The notes: generated by a model not told the origin, from the letters alone. A stretch of DNA of 64,000 nucleotides from Devosia ginsengisoli (GCF_007859655.1 NZ_CP042304.1:124001-188000), one strand, 5' to 3'. Numbered from the stretch's first letter, positions 52,007 through 62,555 are shown. Program-made: numbers and translations.

Positions 52007-52903
52007 ATGGAAACGAACCACCCTGAATTACCCGGCCTCTGGCTGCCGCTGGTCACGCCATTTCGCGACGGAAAGCTGGATGAGACCTCGCTGCACCGGC
52101 TGGTGGCACATTATGCCGCCCAGCCCGTGGATGGCCTGATCCTCGGCGCGACGACGGGCGAGGGCCTGTCGCTGGACGATGCGGAGGCGCAGCTTCTGGT
52201 GTCGGTGACTTCAGCCGCGCTGGGTGCAGCGGGGCGGAACATTCCGATCTATCTCGGGATTTCCGGCGCCGATACGCGCAAGATCGGCAAGGCCCTGGAG
52301 CGGAGCGCCGGCTGGGGCATGCAGGGCTACCTGATTGCCTGTCCCTATTATACTCGCCCCTCGCAGGAGGGATTGTTCCAGCATTTCTCGGCGCTGGCCG
52401 ACAGCACCGACAAGCCCATCATTATCTACAACATCCCTTATCGCACCGGGGTCAATCTCGGCAACGAGACCATGCTGCGATTGGCCGGGCGGACCAATAT
52501 CGTCGGGGTCAAGGATTGCTGCGCTGACCCGGCCCAGTCCTTCGACCTGGTGCGACGGAAGCCGGCGGATTTTGCCGTGCTGACGGGGGAGGACGCGTTC
52601 TATTATTCCGCCCTGACGCAGGGCGCGGATGGTGCCATCCTTGCTTCGGCCCATGTCCATACGCGTGCCTTCGCTGCCATCCGCACCAGGCTGCTGGCCG
52701 GCGACCAGCCCGGCGCCCTGGCCGACTGGCAGCAACTGGCCGATATACCGCGCCTGCTGTTTTCAGAACCCAGCCCCGGCGCTATCAAGTATTGGCTGTG
52801 GCGGCAGGGACTGATCGACAGCCCGGAAATGCGGCTGCCCATGGTATCGGTCAGCGAGGGGCTGGCGGGGCGGATCGAGCAGGCGATAGCGGAAGAAAAG
52901 TGA
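52007..52903 (+). CDS. 4-hydroxy-tetrahydrodipicolinate synthase family protein (DapA-like)
   Basis: A 298-residue TIM-barrel aldolase of the DapA/NAL family. The Schiff-base lysine is in VGVKDCCADP, the catalytic Tyr in IIYNIPYRTG, and the family TTGEG loop in LGATTGEGLSL. The length and CPYYTRPSQEG fit DapA, but close paralogues (e.g. dihydrodipicolinate-synthase-like sugar-acid enzymes) exist, so lysine synthesis is likely but not certain. ATG 52007 has AGGAG upstream. Confidence 0.85.
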   Translation: METNHPELPGLWLPLVTPFRDGKLDETSLHRLVAHYAAQPVDGLILGATTGEGLSLDDAEAQLLVSVTSAALGAAGRNIPIYLGISGADTRKIGKALERSAGWGMQGYLIACPYYTRPSQEGLFQHFSALADSTDKPIIIYNIPYRTGVNLGNETMLRLAGRTNIVGVKDCCADPAQSFDLVRRKPADFAVLTGEDAFYYSALTQGADGAILASAHVHTRAFAAIRTRLLAGDQPGALADWQQLADIPRLLFSEPSPGAIKYWLWRQGLIDSPEMRLPMVSVSEGLAGRIEQAIAEEK

Positions 52904-53010
52904 ATCCGTTTGTCGCGCGCGTCGGCGCCGGAACGTCATATGGCGTGAGCGCATTTTGATATGTGCCCTTCAAGCCGAACCCGATGACCCGGACGCGAAA
53001 GGATAGAGCA

Positions 53011-53490
53011 ATGGACATTGCCAAGAACACGATCTGCATATGGTACGACAAGGACGCCGAGGCCGCGGCGCGTTTCTATGCCGCGACCTTTCCCGACAGC
53101 TCGGTTGGCACTGTCTCCGCCGCGCCCAGCGACAACCCCTCCGGCCAGCAGGGCGAGGTGCTGACCGTCGAATTCACCGTGCTCGGCATTCCCTGTCTCG
53201 GGCTCAATGGCGGGCCGCAATTCAAGCATAGCGAAGCATTTTCGTTCCAGATTTCCACCGACGACCAGGAAGAGACCGACCGCTACTGGAACGCTATCGT
53301 CGGCAATGGCGGCGAGGAAAGTGCCTGCGGCTGGTGCAAGGATAAATGGGGTCTCTCCTGGCAGATCACGCCGCGCGCCCTGACCGAGGCAATGGCGGCC
53401 GGCGGCGGTGAAGCAAAGCGCGCCTTCGAAGCCATGATGAAAATGAAGAAGATCGACATTGCCGCAATCGAGGCGGCCCGGCGCGGCTGA
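53011..53490 (+). CDS. VOC-family protein (PhnB-like)
   Basis: A 159-residue vicinal-oxygen-chelate fold protein of the PhnB/3-demethylubiquinone-methyltransferase-like group. Features are ICIWYDKDAEAAARFYAATFP near residue 9, the NGGPQFKHSEAFSFQIST strand near residue 70, and WGLSWQITP. The biochemical activity of this group is not settled. ATG 53011 follows AAAGGA. The earlier start at 52963 is rejected for lack of homology. Confidence 0.85.
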   Translation: MDIAKNTICIWYDKDAEAAARFYAATFPDSSVGTVSAAPSDNPSGQQGEVLTVEFTVLGIPCLGLNGGPQFKHSEAFSFQISTDDQEETDRYWNAIVGNGGEESACGWCKDKWGLSWQITPRALTEAMAAGGGEAKRAFEAMMKMKKIDIAAIEAARRG

Positions 53491-53501
53491 CACACCCAAA
53501 C

Positions 53502-53533
53502 AAAAAGGCCGCCGGGGCAAACCGGCGGCCAGT
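53502..53533 (-). terminator. Rho-independent terminator for ccrM
   Basis: GGCCGCCGG-ggcaaa-CCGGCGGCC. On the minus strand the stem is followed by TTTTTG. It lies 34 nt beyond the ccrM stop and also faces the convergent VOC gene. Confidence 0.85.
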
Positions 53534-53566
53534 GAGTAGAGCCTGAGACGTGATTGGAGGTCAGGA

Positions 53567-54787
<1,221 letters not shown>

Positions 54788-54798
54788 AGTGTGGCGGT

Positions 54799-55455
54799 TC
54801 AGGCCACTTTACCCCGCACGCGCTCCCAGGCCTCGGCCACCGGGGCGAATTCCTCGCGGTGGTGCCGGCAGGGGCCATGTTCCACCAGCGCCCGCATATG
54901 CTGGGGCGTGGAATAGCCCTTGTGGCCGGCAAAGCCGAAATGCGGGGCGTCGCAGTCCATGATCCGGCACATGCGGTCGCGGGTGACTTTGGCGACGATG
55001 GAGGCCGCGGCAATGGACACGCTGCGCCCGTCGCCGCCGATCAGCGCCAGCCCCTCGCAGGGCAGGCCCATGGGCACGTCACGGCCGTCGATCAGCACGC
55101 GGTCGGGCCGGAGACCGAGACTGCAGGCCGATTGGGCCATGGCCCAGAGCGTGGCGCCGCGAATATTGCGTGACAGGATGATGGAGGGTGGAGCCACCAC
55201 CACCGACACGGCCAGCGCCGTGGCCATCACCTGCTCGAACAGCAATTCGCGCTGCTCTTCGGTCAGCTTCTTGGAATCGTTGAGCCCGGGCGGAATGGCG
55301 CTGGCGTCGAGCACCACCGCCGAGACCACCACCGGTCCGGCTAGAGGCCCACGGCCGGCCTCGTCGACGCCGGCAACGATGCGGGCGCCGCGCGCCATGA
55401 GCTCGCGCTCATGGCTATAGTCGGGCTCAGTCTGGATGGACGAATCGAACAGCAT
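54799..55455 (-). CDS. rnhB: Ribonuclease HII
   Basis: Removes single ribonucleotides and RNA from RNA:DNA hybrids. The 218-residue protein has the four-acid active site: VDEAGRGPLAGPVV near residue 29 (Asp-Glu), then LIDGRD near residue 122, and ASIVAKVTRDRMC. The upstream ATG at 55455 is well placed. It is followed by ccrM after 98 nt; the pair rnhB-ccrM is common in Hyphomicrobiales. Confidence 0.96.
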   Translation of the reverse strand: MLFDSSIQTEPDYSHERELMARGARIVAGVDEAGRGPLAGPVVVSAVVLDASAIPPGLNDSKKLTEEQRELLFEQVMATALAVSVVVAPPSIILSRNIRGATLWAMAQSACSLGLRPDRVLIDGRDVPMGLPCEGLALIGGDGRSVSIAAASIVAKVTRDRMCRIMDCDAPHFGFAGHKGYSTPQHMRALVEHGPCRHHREEFAPVAEAWERVRGKVA

Positions 55456-55485
55456 GCCGCCAGCATCCGCCCGCCGCGCGACAAG

Positions 55486-55843
55486 TCAACCGAGGCGGGC
55501 GATGAGGCTTTCGTGATCGGGCACGAACAGGTGATGCCCGCGCCGGTTGGTCTCATAGACGAAGTCGTGCAGTGCCTTGCTGGCCGCGACCTCGACTGCG
55601 ATATCGCCCTGGATGACCAGCCGCCGGCTATATTGCTCCATCTTCTGGAACACTTCGCCGGCAATGCGCGTGCTGAGATCGAGGAAGCCGGGCGCGAGGC
55701 GGGAAACCGGCACCACGATGATGTCAGGGTCGGCCTCATAGGCTTCCCCCGATAATGTCGGGGGCGGTTAGATCGCTGCCCAGCAAGCCACCCTGCGGCG
55801 GCAATTCGCAGATGGTGAGCCCCTTGTGCCTGACAATATTCAT
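55486..55843 (-). pseudogene. DUF4180 gene interrupted by a frameshift
   Basis: The start (MNIVRHKGLTICELPPQGG) has an excellent GGAGG Shine-Dalgarno at 55843 but reaches a stop after 36 codons. The remaining frame (VPVSRLAPGFLDLSTRIAGEVF and onward to 55486) continues the DUF4180 pattern. The coding strand carries five G at 55750-55746; four would read DIIGEAYEADPDII and give a 118-residue protein, the family length. It is either disrupted or contains a homopolymer error. Confidence 0.75.
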
Positions 55844-55930
55844 CGATCCCTCCGTGATTTAGCCCTGTGCCGGGCCGGGGCCGGTTGCTATAATCGGTTC
55901 CGCCGGGGGGCGCCAGCAAAAGAGAATTCG

Positions 55931-56521
55931 ATGATCGCCAGGATCGGCAGCGCCTTTATTGTTCTTCTGGCCTCCTGCCTGCCGGCTGCGGCCGAACCGT
56001 TTCACCATCCATTCGGGGAATGGCGGGAATATCATCGCGATTGGCTGGCGGTTTGTCCTGACATTATCGATGAGGACGCCACCGACTATTACGGTTTTTC
56101 CTGCTTCGCCAGCACCGGCAGCCAGGGCCTGAACAGCGCCAACCTGCCGGCCTACAAGCTCACTCTGTTCCGCAACCGGCTCAATGGCGAACTCGACCTG
56201 GCCATCACGGTGGCCGCCGACGGTGTCGCGGTCGATCCCAGCCGGCCGCTAATCCTGGCCTTTGGCGGCGAGGCGCCCGAGCAGTTCAGTTTCACCGGGG
56301 ATCTGGAGACGCGGTACAATACCACCAACCAGTATTTCGTGGCCGATCCCGATCGCAAGGCGGCGCTGATCGAGCGGATGAAGGAGCGCAATGCCCTGCT
56401 GCTTACGGTGCCGCTGACCGGCGGGGCGGAGGCCAGCAAGCCGGTGTGGCTCTCGCTGCGCGGCGTCATCGCCTCGCTCGATTTCATGGCCACCTATGCA
56501 CGCCGGGTGGCGCAATATTAG
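55931..56521 (+). CDS. Exported hypothetical protein
   Basis: A 196-residue protein with a signal peptide (residues 1-21, ASCLPAAAEP). The mature part begins with a Trp/His-rich stretch (HHPFGEWREYHRDWLAVCPD), has two cysteines (AVCPD and YGFSCF) and alternating beta-strand-like segments. The GEW..DW..C pattern faintly recalls IalB-type proteins (compare YGDWQMSC), but I do not assign it. An AAGAGA precedes the ATG at 55931. It overlaps the convergent kinase-like gene by 4 nt. Confidence 0.78.
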   Translation: MIARIGSAFIVLLASCLPAAAEPFHHPFGEWREYHRDWLAVCPDIIDEDATDYYGFSCFASTGSQGLNSANLPAYKLTLFRNRLNGELDLAITVAADGVAVDPSRPLILAFGGEAPEQFSFTGDLETRYNTTNQYFVADPDRKAALIERMKERNALLLTVPLTGGAEASKPVWLSLRGVIASLDFMATYARRVAQY

Positions 56522-57393
56522 CGGCGCTCGGCCCAGGCCCACAGCACCGCCAGCAGCCCATCGATATGGGCCGGCAGATGGGCTTCCATTGCCAGTTCCC
56601 ACAGCCGATGCACCGCCGTCAGCAGGTCGACGCGATCGCGATCGATGCTGAGGCCGGTATGGCCTTCATAGGCCGTGATGATCCGCGCCGTGAGATCGGC
56701 CGAGATCAGGTTGGAATAGATGAATTCCTGGTGCCGCGGTCCGATGCCGGAATCGGCAAAGTCATAGATGCCGTTGAGCCGGCCCGCGGCGTGGTCGAAT
56801 GCCATGTTCCAGCCATGGCCGTCGAAAAAGCCATAGGTCATACCAAGCGGTTCCGGCGCCAGTTCGGCCCAGCGCGCCATGGTCGTTTCGGCGAATGGCC
56901 GCAGCGCCTGCGGCAGCACCGGCTGGATGCGCCGCAGGATTTCCTCGGCGCCCAGCCAGGTCTCTACCGGCAATGCGCCAGAAGCGGTGGCGTCGGCAAG
57001 CTCGATGCGGTGCAGTTCGGCATAGAACTGGCCCATCACCTCGCCCAGCCTTTGCCGTGAACGCTCATCCAGCGCGTCATACTGGGTGGTGACCAGATGC
57101 TCGCCGGGGATTTTGTCGTGCCGCGAAAAGATCCGGGGTGTCTCGAAGAGCCCCAGCACCGGCACGCGCATGCTGACCGCGGCACCAACCAGGCCCAGGA
57201 TAGCCACCTCGCGGCGCAAGGCCGCTTCGCCATGGGGATGGCGCGGGAACTTGAAGATGATCCGGTCGCCGACATCGACCGCGACGCTGTCCCAGCCTTC
57301 CGAGATCATGATGCAGCGCTCATCCGCCAGCTCGGGGAACCGGCCGACAATGATATCCCTCAGCCCTTCGAGGGTGAATTCCGATGCCGGCAT
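56518..57393 (-). CDS. Aminoglycoside-phosphotransferase-like kinase (APH fold)
   Basis: A 291-residue protein of the APH/choline-kinase superfamily. N-lobe: VAVDVGDRIIFKFPR near residue 35 with the ATP lysine. The Brenner-like catalytic loop reads FFDGHGWNMAFD near residue 196: Asp and Asn are kept at D-x4-N spacing, but the usual preceding His is Phe. The metal-site DFG-like motif is GIYDFADSGIG near residue 215. The substrate is unknown and antibiotic resistance should not be assumed. GTG/ATG upstream at 57453 is rejected; 57393 has GGAG. Confidence 0.82.
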   Translation of the reverse strand: MPASEFTLEGLRDIIVGRFPELADERCIMISEGWDSVAVDVGDRIIFKFPRHPHGEAALRREVAILGLVGAAVSMRVPVLGLFETPRIFSRHDKIPGEHLVTTQYDALDERSRQRLGEVMGQFYAELHRIELADATASGALPVETWLGAEEILRRIQPVLPQALRPFAETTMARWAELAPEPLGMTYGFFDGHGWNMAFDHAAGRLNGIYDFADSGIGPRHQEFIYSNLISADLTARIITAYEGHTGLSIDRDRVDLLTAVHRLWELAMEAHLPAHIDGLLAVLWAWAERR

Positions 57394-57477
57394 GCCTGTC
57401 TCCGGTTGGCGGACAACCGGTGTGCCGCTACCCTGCGCTTCTAGCGGCCGCATCCTCGTTCTGGAAGCCTTGCCCCT

Positions 57478-58626
57478 CTAGAACAGGCTCATCTGCCGCT
57501 CTTCGAGCTTGGGCGCGACGAACAGGTCATTGCGCAGGCCCGGCAATTTGGCATCGAGCCCATAGCGCTCGCGCGCCTTGTCGAGGCGCTGGCGGAGCAG
57601 GGTGGCATAGGGGCCTTCGCCGGTCATGCGGGTGCCGAAGCGGGAATCGTAGTCCTTGCCGCCGCGCGTATCGCGCACCAGCGACAGCACATGGCGCACC
57701 CGGTCGGGGAAATGGCGCAGCAGCCATTCACGGAACACCTCGCGCACTTCGCCGGGCAGGCGGAGCAGAACCATCGAGGCGCTTTTGGCGCCCTGTGCGG
57801 CAGCGGCATCGAGAATGCGCTCGAGTTCCATGTCGTTGATGGCAGGGATCATCGGCGAGGCGAACACGGCTACCGGCACGCCGGCTTCACTGAGCAGGCG
57901 GATGGCCTCCAGCCGCCGGGCAGGGGAGGACGCGCGAGGCTCCATCTTGCGGCTGAGCTTGTGATCCATCGAGGTCATGGAAATGGCCACCTTGACCAGG
58001 CCCAGTCTGGCCAGTTCGGTCAGGATATCGAGGTCACGGATGATCAGCGCCGATTTGGTGGTGATCATGACAGGGTGGCGGGTTTCCAGCATCACTTCGA
58101 GAATGCCGCGCGTCAGCTTGTGCTTGCGCTCGGCCGGCTGGTAGGGGTCGGTATTGGTGCCCATGGCGATGGGCTTGGCCTTGTAACCCTTGGCGCCGAT
58201 CTCGGCGCGCAAGGCCTCGACGGCGTTCACCTTCACATAGATGTCGCGTTCGAACTCGATGCCGGCCGAGTGGCCGAGAAAGGCATGGCTCGGCCGCGCA
58301 TAGCAGTAAGAGCAGCCGTGCTCGCAGCCGCGATAGGCATTGATCGAGCGTTCGAAACCGATATCGGGGCTGTCATTTGACGTGATGATGGTCTTGGCGC
58401 GTTCGACATGCTCCACCGTCTCGAAGATCGACAGTGGCTCCACATTGTCCCACCCGTCATCGAACCCCTCGCGCTTCTGCCGTTCGAAGCGGCCGGTGTG
58501 GTTGGACTGCGCCCCGCGGCCGCGGATGCAGTCGGGATCAAGCAGTTCGCGCCGCGCCAGATCGGCGTCGCGACTACGGCTGAGCTTTTCCAATGCTTCG
58601 AAAGAAGGGGCCTGATAGAGGGCCAT
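57478..58626 (-). CDS. PA0069-family radical SAM protein
   Basis: A 382-residue radical SAM enzyme with the cluster motif CEHGCSYC near residue 100 (CxxxCxxC). The N-terminal segment (DPDCIRGRGAQSNHTGRFERQ, near residue 30) and tail (EERQMSLF) mark the PA0069/SplB-like family. The reaction is unknown. The frame opens at 58809 but ATG 58626 has AGGAG and begins MALYQAPSFEALEKL; upstream residues are not conserved-looking. Confidence 0.9.
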   Translation of the reverse strand: MALYQAPSFEALEKLSRSRDADLARRELLDPDCIRGRGAQSNHTGRFERQKREGFDDGWDNVEPLSIFETVEHVERAKTIITSNDSPDIGFERSINAYRGCEHGCSYCYARPSHAFLGHSAGIEFERDIYVKVNAVEALRAEIGAKGYKAKPIAMGTNTDPYQPAERKHKLTRGILEVMLETRHPVMITTKSALIIRDLDILTELARLGLVKVAISMTSMDHKLSRKMEPRASSPARRLEAIRLLSEAGVPVAVFASPMIPAINDMELERILDAAAAQGAKSASMVLLRLPGEVREVFREWLLRHFPDRVRHVLSLVRDTRGGKDYDSRFGTRMTGEGPYATLLRQRLDKARERYGLDAKLPGLRNDLFVAPKLEERQMSLF

Positions 58627-59077
58627 GAGACATCTCCTGCCGGGCGCGCCGCAGTCGAATCGTGACTGCAGAACGTCTGGAAGATGTAGCAGTTCCAATG
58701 GAACAAAACAAGAACATGATGGGCGGTAGACCGTGCCAAGGGCGGTCGCCTGGCGCATACATGGGTATCGGACGGCCTGACTTGAAGGGCCAAAAACACG
58801 ATTTCGCAAGGCAGAATTGCGTTTATGCGGGTGGACCTCGCCACCCGATCGGCCTAGATACGCCCTCCCTTCGCCTTCGGGTCATTGCGATCGTTTAATG
58901 CTTAAGCGAAAGATTTAGCATTGACCCTGGCGGATGCATAAATTACTAAAGCCATTACTTAACCAAAGATGCTGCTGACAGGGGCTGTCGCGGAATCTTT
59001 TCAAGGTGACGTCGAAATCCCGCGACGCCACCCGTCGTCCCGCTGACAAGGCAATTCCAGTTTTCAAGGAAAACACC
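58627..59077. other. 450-nt region between the radical SAM and MFS genes
   Basis: AT-rich for this genome in its second half (58890-58980), consistent with promoter DNA. TTGACC (58921-58926), 17 nt and TACTAA (58944-58949) form a candidate + strand promoter for the MFS gene. No gene is seen. Confidence 0.55.
58921..58949 (+). promoter_or_regulatory. Candidate promoter of the DHA2 MFS gene
   Basis: TTGACC with a 17-nt spacer to TACTAA, 128 nt before the ATG. The -35 fits well; the -10 is weak. Several TTAA/TTTAA steps flank it and could be regulator sites. Confidence 0.5.
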
Positions 59078-60568
59078 ATGAGTAACGACGCAACCACATT
59101 CGACGCGGACTTGATCGGCGCGCCGCCGGTCGTCCAGAACGATGCCGCGCGCAACAGGCTGGTCATCGCCCTGCTGCTTGTTTCCACTTTCGTGGTGTTT
59201 CTCAACGAAACCATCATGAGCGTGGCCATTCCCCATCTGATGACCGATCTGGGCGTCGCTGCCAGCGTCGCGCAGTGGCTGACCACGGCCTTCCTGCTGA
59301 CCATGGCGGTCGTCATTCCGGTAACTGGCTTCCTGCTGCAGCGGCTCAATACGCGGCCGATCTTCCTGCTCGCCATGTCGATCTTCACATTGGGCACGCT
59401 GCTTTGCGCGGTGTCGCCCGGCATCGAACTGCTGATCGCCGGCCGCGTCGTGCAGGCCGTCGGCACGGCCATCATGATGCCGCTGCTGATGACCACCGTC
59501 ATGACGCTGGTTCTCCCGGAAGCCCGCGGCAAGACCATGGGCAATATCTCCATCGTCATGTCGGTGGCTCCGGCCATCGGCCCGACCATTGGCGGCTTCA
59601 TCCTGGCCAATCTCGAATGGCGCTGGATGTTCATCCTGGTGCTGCCGATCGCCATCGGTGCCCTGCTGCTCGGCTGGCGCAAGATCCAGAACGTGTCGAC
59701 CCCGCGCTATGCGCCGCTCGACGTGCTCTCGGTCATCCTGTCGGCTTTCGCCTTTGGCGGGCTGATCTATGGCCTGTCCAGCTTCGGAGAGAGCTTCGCC
59801 CATCCCGGCGAGGCGACCGCCATGCCGATCTGGTTGCCGATCGTGGTGGGTGTGGCTGCCATGGTCGCCTTCGTCTGGCGGCAGCTTGGCCTGCAGCAGG
59901 ACAATAAGGCGCTGCTCGATCTGCGTGTGTTCCAGTCGCGGAACTATACGGTGTCGGTCAGCATGATGCTGGTTGCCATGATGGCGCTGTTCGGCACGGT
60001 GATCCTGCTGCCGATCTATACGGTGCAGGTGGTCGGCCTCGATACGCTGCAGACCGGTCTGCTGCTGCTGCCCGGCGGCCTTATCATGGGTCTGATGGGT
60101 CCGGTGGTCGGCCGGCTCTATGACCGGGTCGGGCCGCAGGTGCTGGCCGTGCCGGGCGCCATCCTGGTCTCGGCGGTGCTCTGGGCGCTGACCATGGTGG
60201 GCCAGGATACCTCGGTCTGGGCGCTGCTGGCTGGGCACGTCGTGCTGAGCATCGGCCTGTCGCTGATCTTCACGCCGGTCTTCACCTCCTCGATGGGGTC
60301 GGTGCGCAGCGAGCTTTATTCGCACGCCTCCGCGGTCCTGGGTTCGGTGCAGCAACTGGCTGGCGCTGCGGGCATTGCGCTGTTCATCGCGCTGATGACC
60401 ATCCGCACCGCGGCCCTGGTGGGTGAGGGGCTCGATCCGGTCGAAGCCCTGGCTGCCGGCATCCGTTCGGCCTTCCTGGTCGGTGCGGTGATCTCGCTCT
60501 TCGCGATCGTTGCGGCCTTCTTCATCCGCAAGCCGGAAGGCAATGCGGGCATGAGCCACGGCCACTAA
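59078..60568 (+). CDS. DHA2-family MFS drug transporter (14 TM)
   Basis: A 496-residue MFS exporter with about 14 hydrophobic segments, the DHA2 architecture. Motif A variants and motif C-like GSVAPAIGPTIGGF (near residue 160) match drug:H+ antiporters such as EmrB. The ATG at 59078 (MSNDATTFDADLIG) has AAGGA upstream; the earlier frame start at 59006 is rejected. The tail ends in a His-rich MSHGH. The substrate is unknown; no membrane-fusion partner gene is adjacent. Confidence 0.9.
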   Translation: MSNDATTFDADLIGAPPVVQNDAARNRLVIALLLVSTFVVFLNETIMSVAIPHLMTDLGVAASVAQWLTTAFLLTMAVVIPVTGFLLQRLNTRPIFLLAMSIFTLGTLLCAVSPGIELLIAGRVVQAVGTAIMMPLLMTTVMTLVLPEARGKTMGNISIVMSVAPAIGPTIGGFILANLEWRWMFILVLPIAIGALLLGWRKIQNVSTPRYAPLDVLSVILSAFAFGGLIYGLSSFGESFAHPGEATAMPIWLPIVVGVAAMVAFVWRQLGLQQDNKALLDLRVFQSRNYTVSVSMMLVAMMALFGTVILLPIYTVQVVGLDTLQTGLLLLPGGLIMGLMGPVVGRLYDRVGPQVLAVPGAILVSAVLWALTMVGQDTSVWALLAGHVVLSIGLSLIFTPVFTSSMGSVRSELYSHASAVLGSVQQLAGAAGIALFIALMTIRTAALVGEGLDPVEALAAGIRSAFLVGAVISLFAIVAAFFIRKPEGNAGMSHGH

Positions 60569-60593
60569 GACCAAATCCCATCCCAAACTGCAG

Positions 60594-60624
60594 CGGCGCC
60601 GGTGAACTTCACCGGCGCCGTTTT
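60594..60624 (+). terminator. Rho-independent terminator after the MFS gene
   Basis: CGGCGCCGGTG-aactt-CACCGGCGCCG followed by TTTTG. A symmetrical stem of 11 bp. Confidence 0.9.
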
Positions 60625-60630
60625 GTTGGA

Positions 60631-61167
60631 TCAGCGCTCGTCCAGCCGGGGCATCAGTTCGACGAAGTTGCACGGCTTATGCCGGTAATCGAGCTGGTGG
60701 GTCAGGATGCCCTCCCAGGCATCGCGGCATGCGCCACGCGAGCCAGGCAGGCAGAAGACGAACGTGGTGCCGATCAGCCCCGCCGTGGCGCGCGACTGTA
60801 GCGAACTGGTGCCGACAGTGGTGGCCGAATATTGGTGGAACAGCACCGAAAAGCCTTCCATCCGCTTGTCGAACAGCGGCTCGACCGCCTCGGGCGTCAC
60901 ATCGCGACCGGAAAAGCCGGTGCCGCCAGTGGTTAGAATCACATCGACCTGTGGGTCGGCGACGAAACCCTGCACGGCCTGGCGGATGAGCTGGATATCG
61001 TCGCGCACCACGACCCGACCGGCGCAGCTATGGCCATCGGCCTCCAGCAGCGATTTGAGCAGGGCGCCCCCCGTATCGGTTTCGAGCGTTCGCGTGTCGG
61101 AGACGGCAATAACGGCAATGGAGAGCGGCTTGAACGCCCGGTCCTCAAATCGTGCCGTCTTGAACAT
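60631..61167 (-). CDS. moaB: Molybdenum cofactor biosynthesis protein B
   Basis: A 178-residue protein of the MoaB/Mog family acting in molybdopterin synthesis (adenylylation step family). Motifs include AVSDTRTLETDTGG near residue 22, LTTGGTGFSGRDVTPEAV near residue 78 and CLPGSRGACRDAWEGIL. GGAGGAG precedes the ATG at 61167. It overlaps the upstream MFS gene by 23 nt, so they are co-transcribed. Confidence 0.95.
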   Translation of the reverse strand: MFKTARFEDRAFKPLSIAVIAVSDTRTLETDTGGALLKSLLEADGHSCAGRVVVRDDIQLIRQAVQGFVADPQVDVILTTGGTGFSGRDVTPEAVEPLFDKRMEGFSVLFHQYSATTVGTSSLQSRATAGLIGTTFVFCLPGSRGACRDAWEGILTHQLDYRHKPCNFVELMPRLDER

Positions 61168-62470
61168 CGCGCTTCTCCTCCACCGTCTCGATCAATTCCT
61201 CCGGCACCGGCGCTTCATGCGCCACCGGCTCGTCGGCGCTATCACTATCAGCCCGCGGGTCGAGCACAATGGTTTCCGGCGTTACCTGCTTGTCGCCCAT
61301 CGGCTGGAATGGCGCCCGCTCGGATGCATCGACGCTCTTGCGGATGCGCATCCGCAGCCAGGCGGTGATGGCGAGCGCCCCGTGGAAGGTGGAGGTAACG
61401 ATGAACAGGCCCACCGGCGACCAGGCGCCCATGATCAGCGACGCCACGGCCGGGCCGATGGCCAGGCCCACTCCCAGGATCAGCAGCATGCCGCCGGCAA
61501 TCTTGGCGAAGTCGCCATCCTTGGCGAAGTCATTGGCATGGGCCACGGCGACGGCATAGATCGGGTTGGCGGCAAAGCCATAGGCCGCGAACAGCACGAA
61601 CATCATCCAGTTGGGTCCCGGATTGATGAGCGCGGTCAGCGCGCCGATCACGGCGGCAAAGCCGGACAGTCCGATCAGCACCAGCCGCCGGTCGATGCGG
61701 TCGGACAGGCGCCCGAACGGAACCTGCGCCGTTGCACCGAGAATGGCGGCAACGGCAAACAGCAGCGAGATACCGCTGGCATCGAGCCCCTGCTCATAGC
61801 CATAAACCGGCGCCAGCGTGCCGAAGGCGCCATTGGCCATGCCGACCGAAAAAGCGGCGATCGCTGCCACCGGCGAGGTACGGTAGAGCAGGCCCACATC
61901 GATCTTGGCTGACGACAGCGGCCGCGGCTGCGGGCTCGATGTCAGCGCCGTGGGCAGCACTGCGCAGATAAAGCTGATGGCACCGAGCACGAAAGGCACA
62001 TAGCCGGCCGTGCCGGTAATCGACATGGAAATCTGCCCCAGCGTCGAGGCGGCCAGGTTGATGGTGACATAGATCGAAAAAATCGTGCCGCGGCTCTTGT
62101 TCTCGGCCACCTCATTGAGCCAGCTCTCGACGATCATCGCCGCCCCGGCAAAACAGAAGCCGGACAGGGCTCGCAGCAGAATCCAGCTGATATCATTGAT
62201 CAGCAGCAGATTGAGCAGGATGGTCACCGTGCCGATGGCCGCCATGACCGAAAAGGCACGGATATGGCCGACCTTGCGGACCACTATCGGCACGGTGATC
62301 GACCCGGCCACGAAGCCCACCGACCAGCCGGTGCCGATCAGGCCCAATGACAGCAGCGAAAACCCTTCCTCGGCGCCGCGCACCGAGAGCAGCAGGCCCT
62401 GCAAGCCGCCGCCGAACATGAGCAGCGCGGAACCCAGGAACAGGGCATAAATCTTGATGACAGAGGCCAT
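61145..62470 (-). CDS. MFS transporter (YcaD-like)
   Basis: A 441-residue MFS protein with 12 hydrophobic segments resembling the YcaD/TIGR00900 group. The segment GYEQGLDASGISLLFAVAAILG and the C-terminal long hydrophilic tail (VTPETIVLDPRADSD and onward, about 65 residues) are notable. ATG at 62470 (MASVIKIYALF) is chosen over 62512. It overlaps moaB by 23 nt. The substrate is unknown. Confidence 0.88.
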   Translation of the reverse strand: MASVIKIYALFLGSALLMFGGGLQGLLLSVRGAEEGFSLLSLGLIGTGWSVGFVAGSITVPIVVRKVGHIRAFSVMAAIGTVTILLNLLLINDISWILLRALSGFCFAGAAMIVESWLNEVAENKSRGTIFSIYVTINLAASTLGQISMSITGTAGYVPFVLGAISFICAVLPTALTSSPQPRPLSSAKIDVGLLYRTSPVAAIAAFSVGMANGAFGTLAPVYGYEQGLDASGISLLFAVAAILGATAQVPFGRLSDRIDRRLVLIGLSGFAAVIGALTALINPGPNWMMFVLFAAYGFAANPIYAVAVAHANDFAKDGDFAKIAGGMLLILGVGLAIGPAVASLIMGAWSPVGLFIVTSTFHGALAITAWLRMRIRKSVDASERAPFQPMGDKQVTPETIVLDPRADSDSADEPVAHEAPVPEELIETVEEKRDVQDGTI

Positions 62471-62555
62471 GACGCTTTCGATTGTGCTGGATCGGAACGT
62501 TGCAAATCGCAACGGTCACCATAGCGCGCCGTTCCCCGAATGGCAGGGCGAAAAA

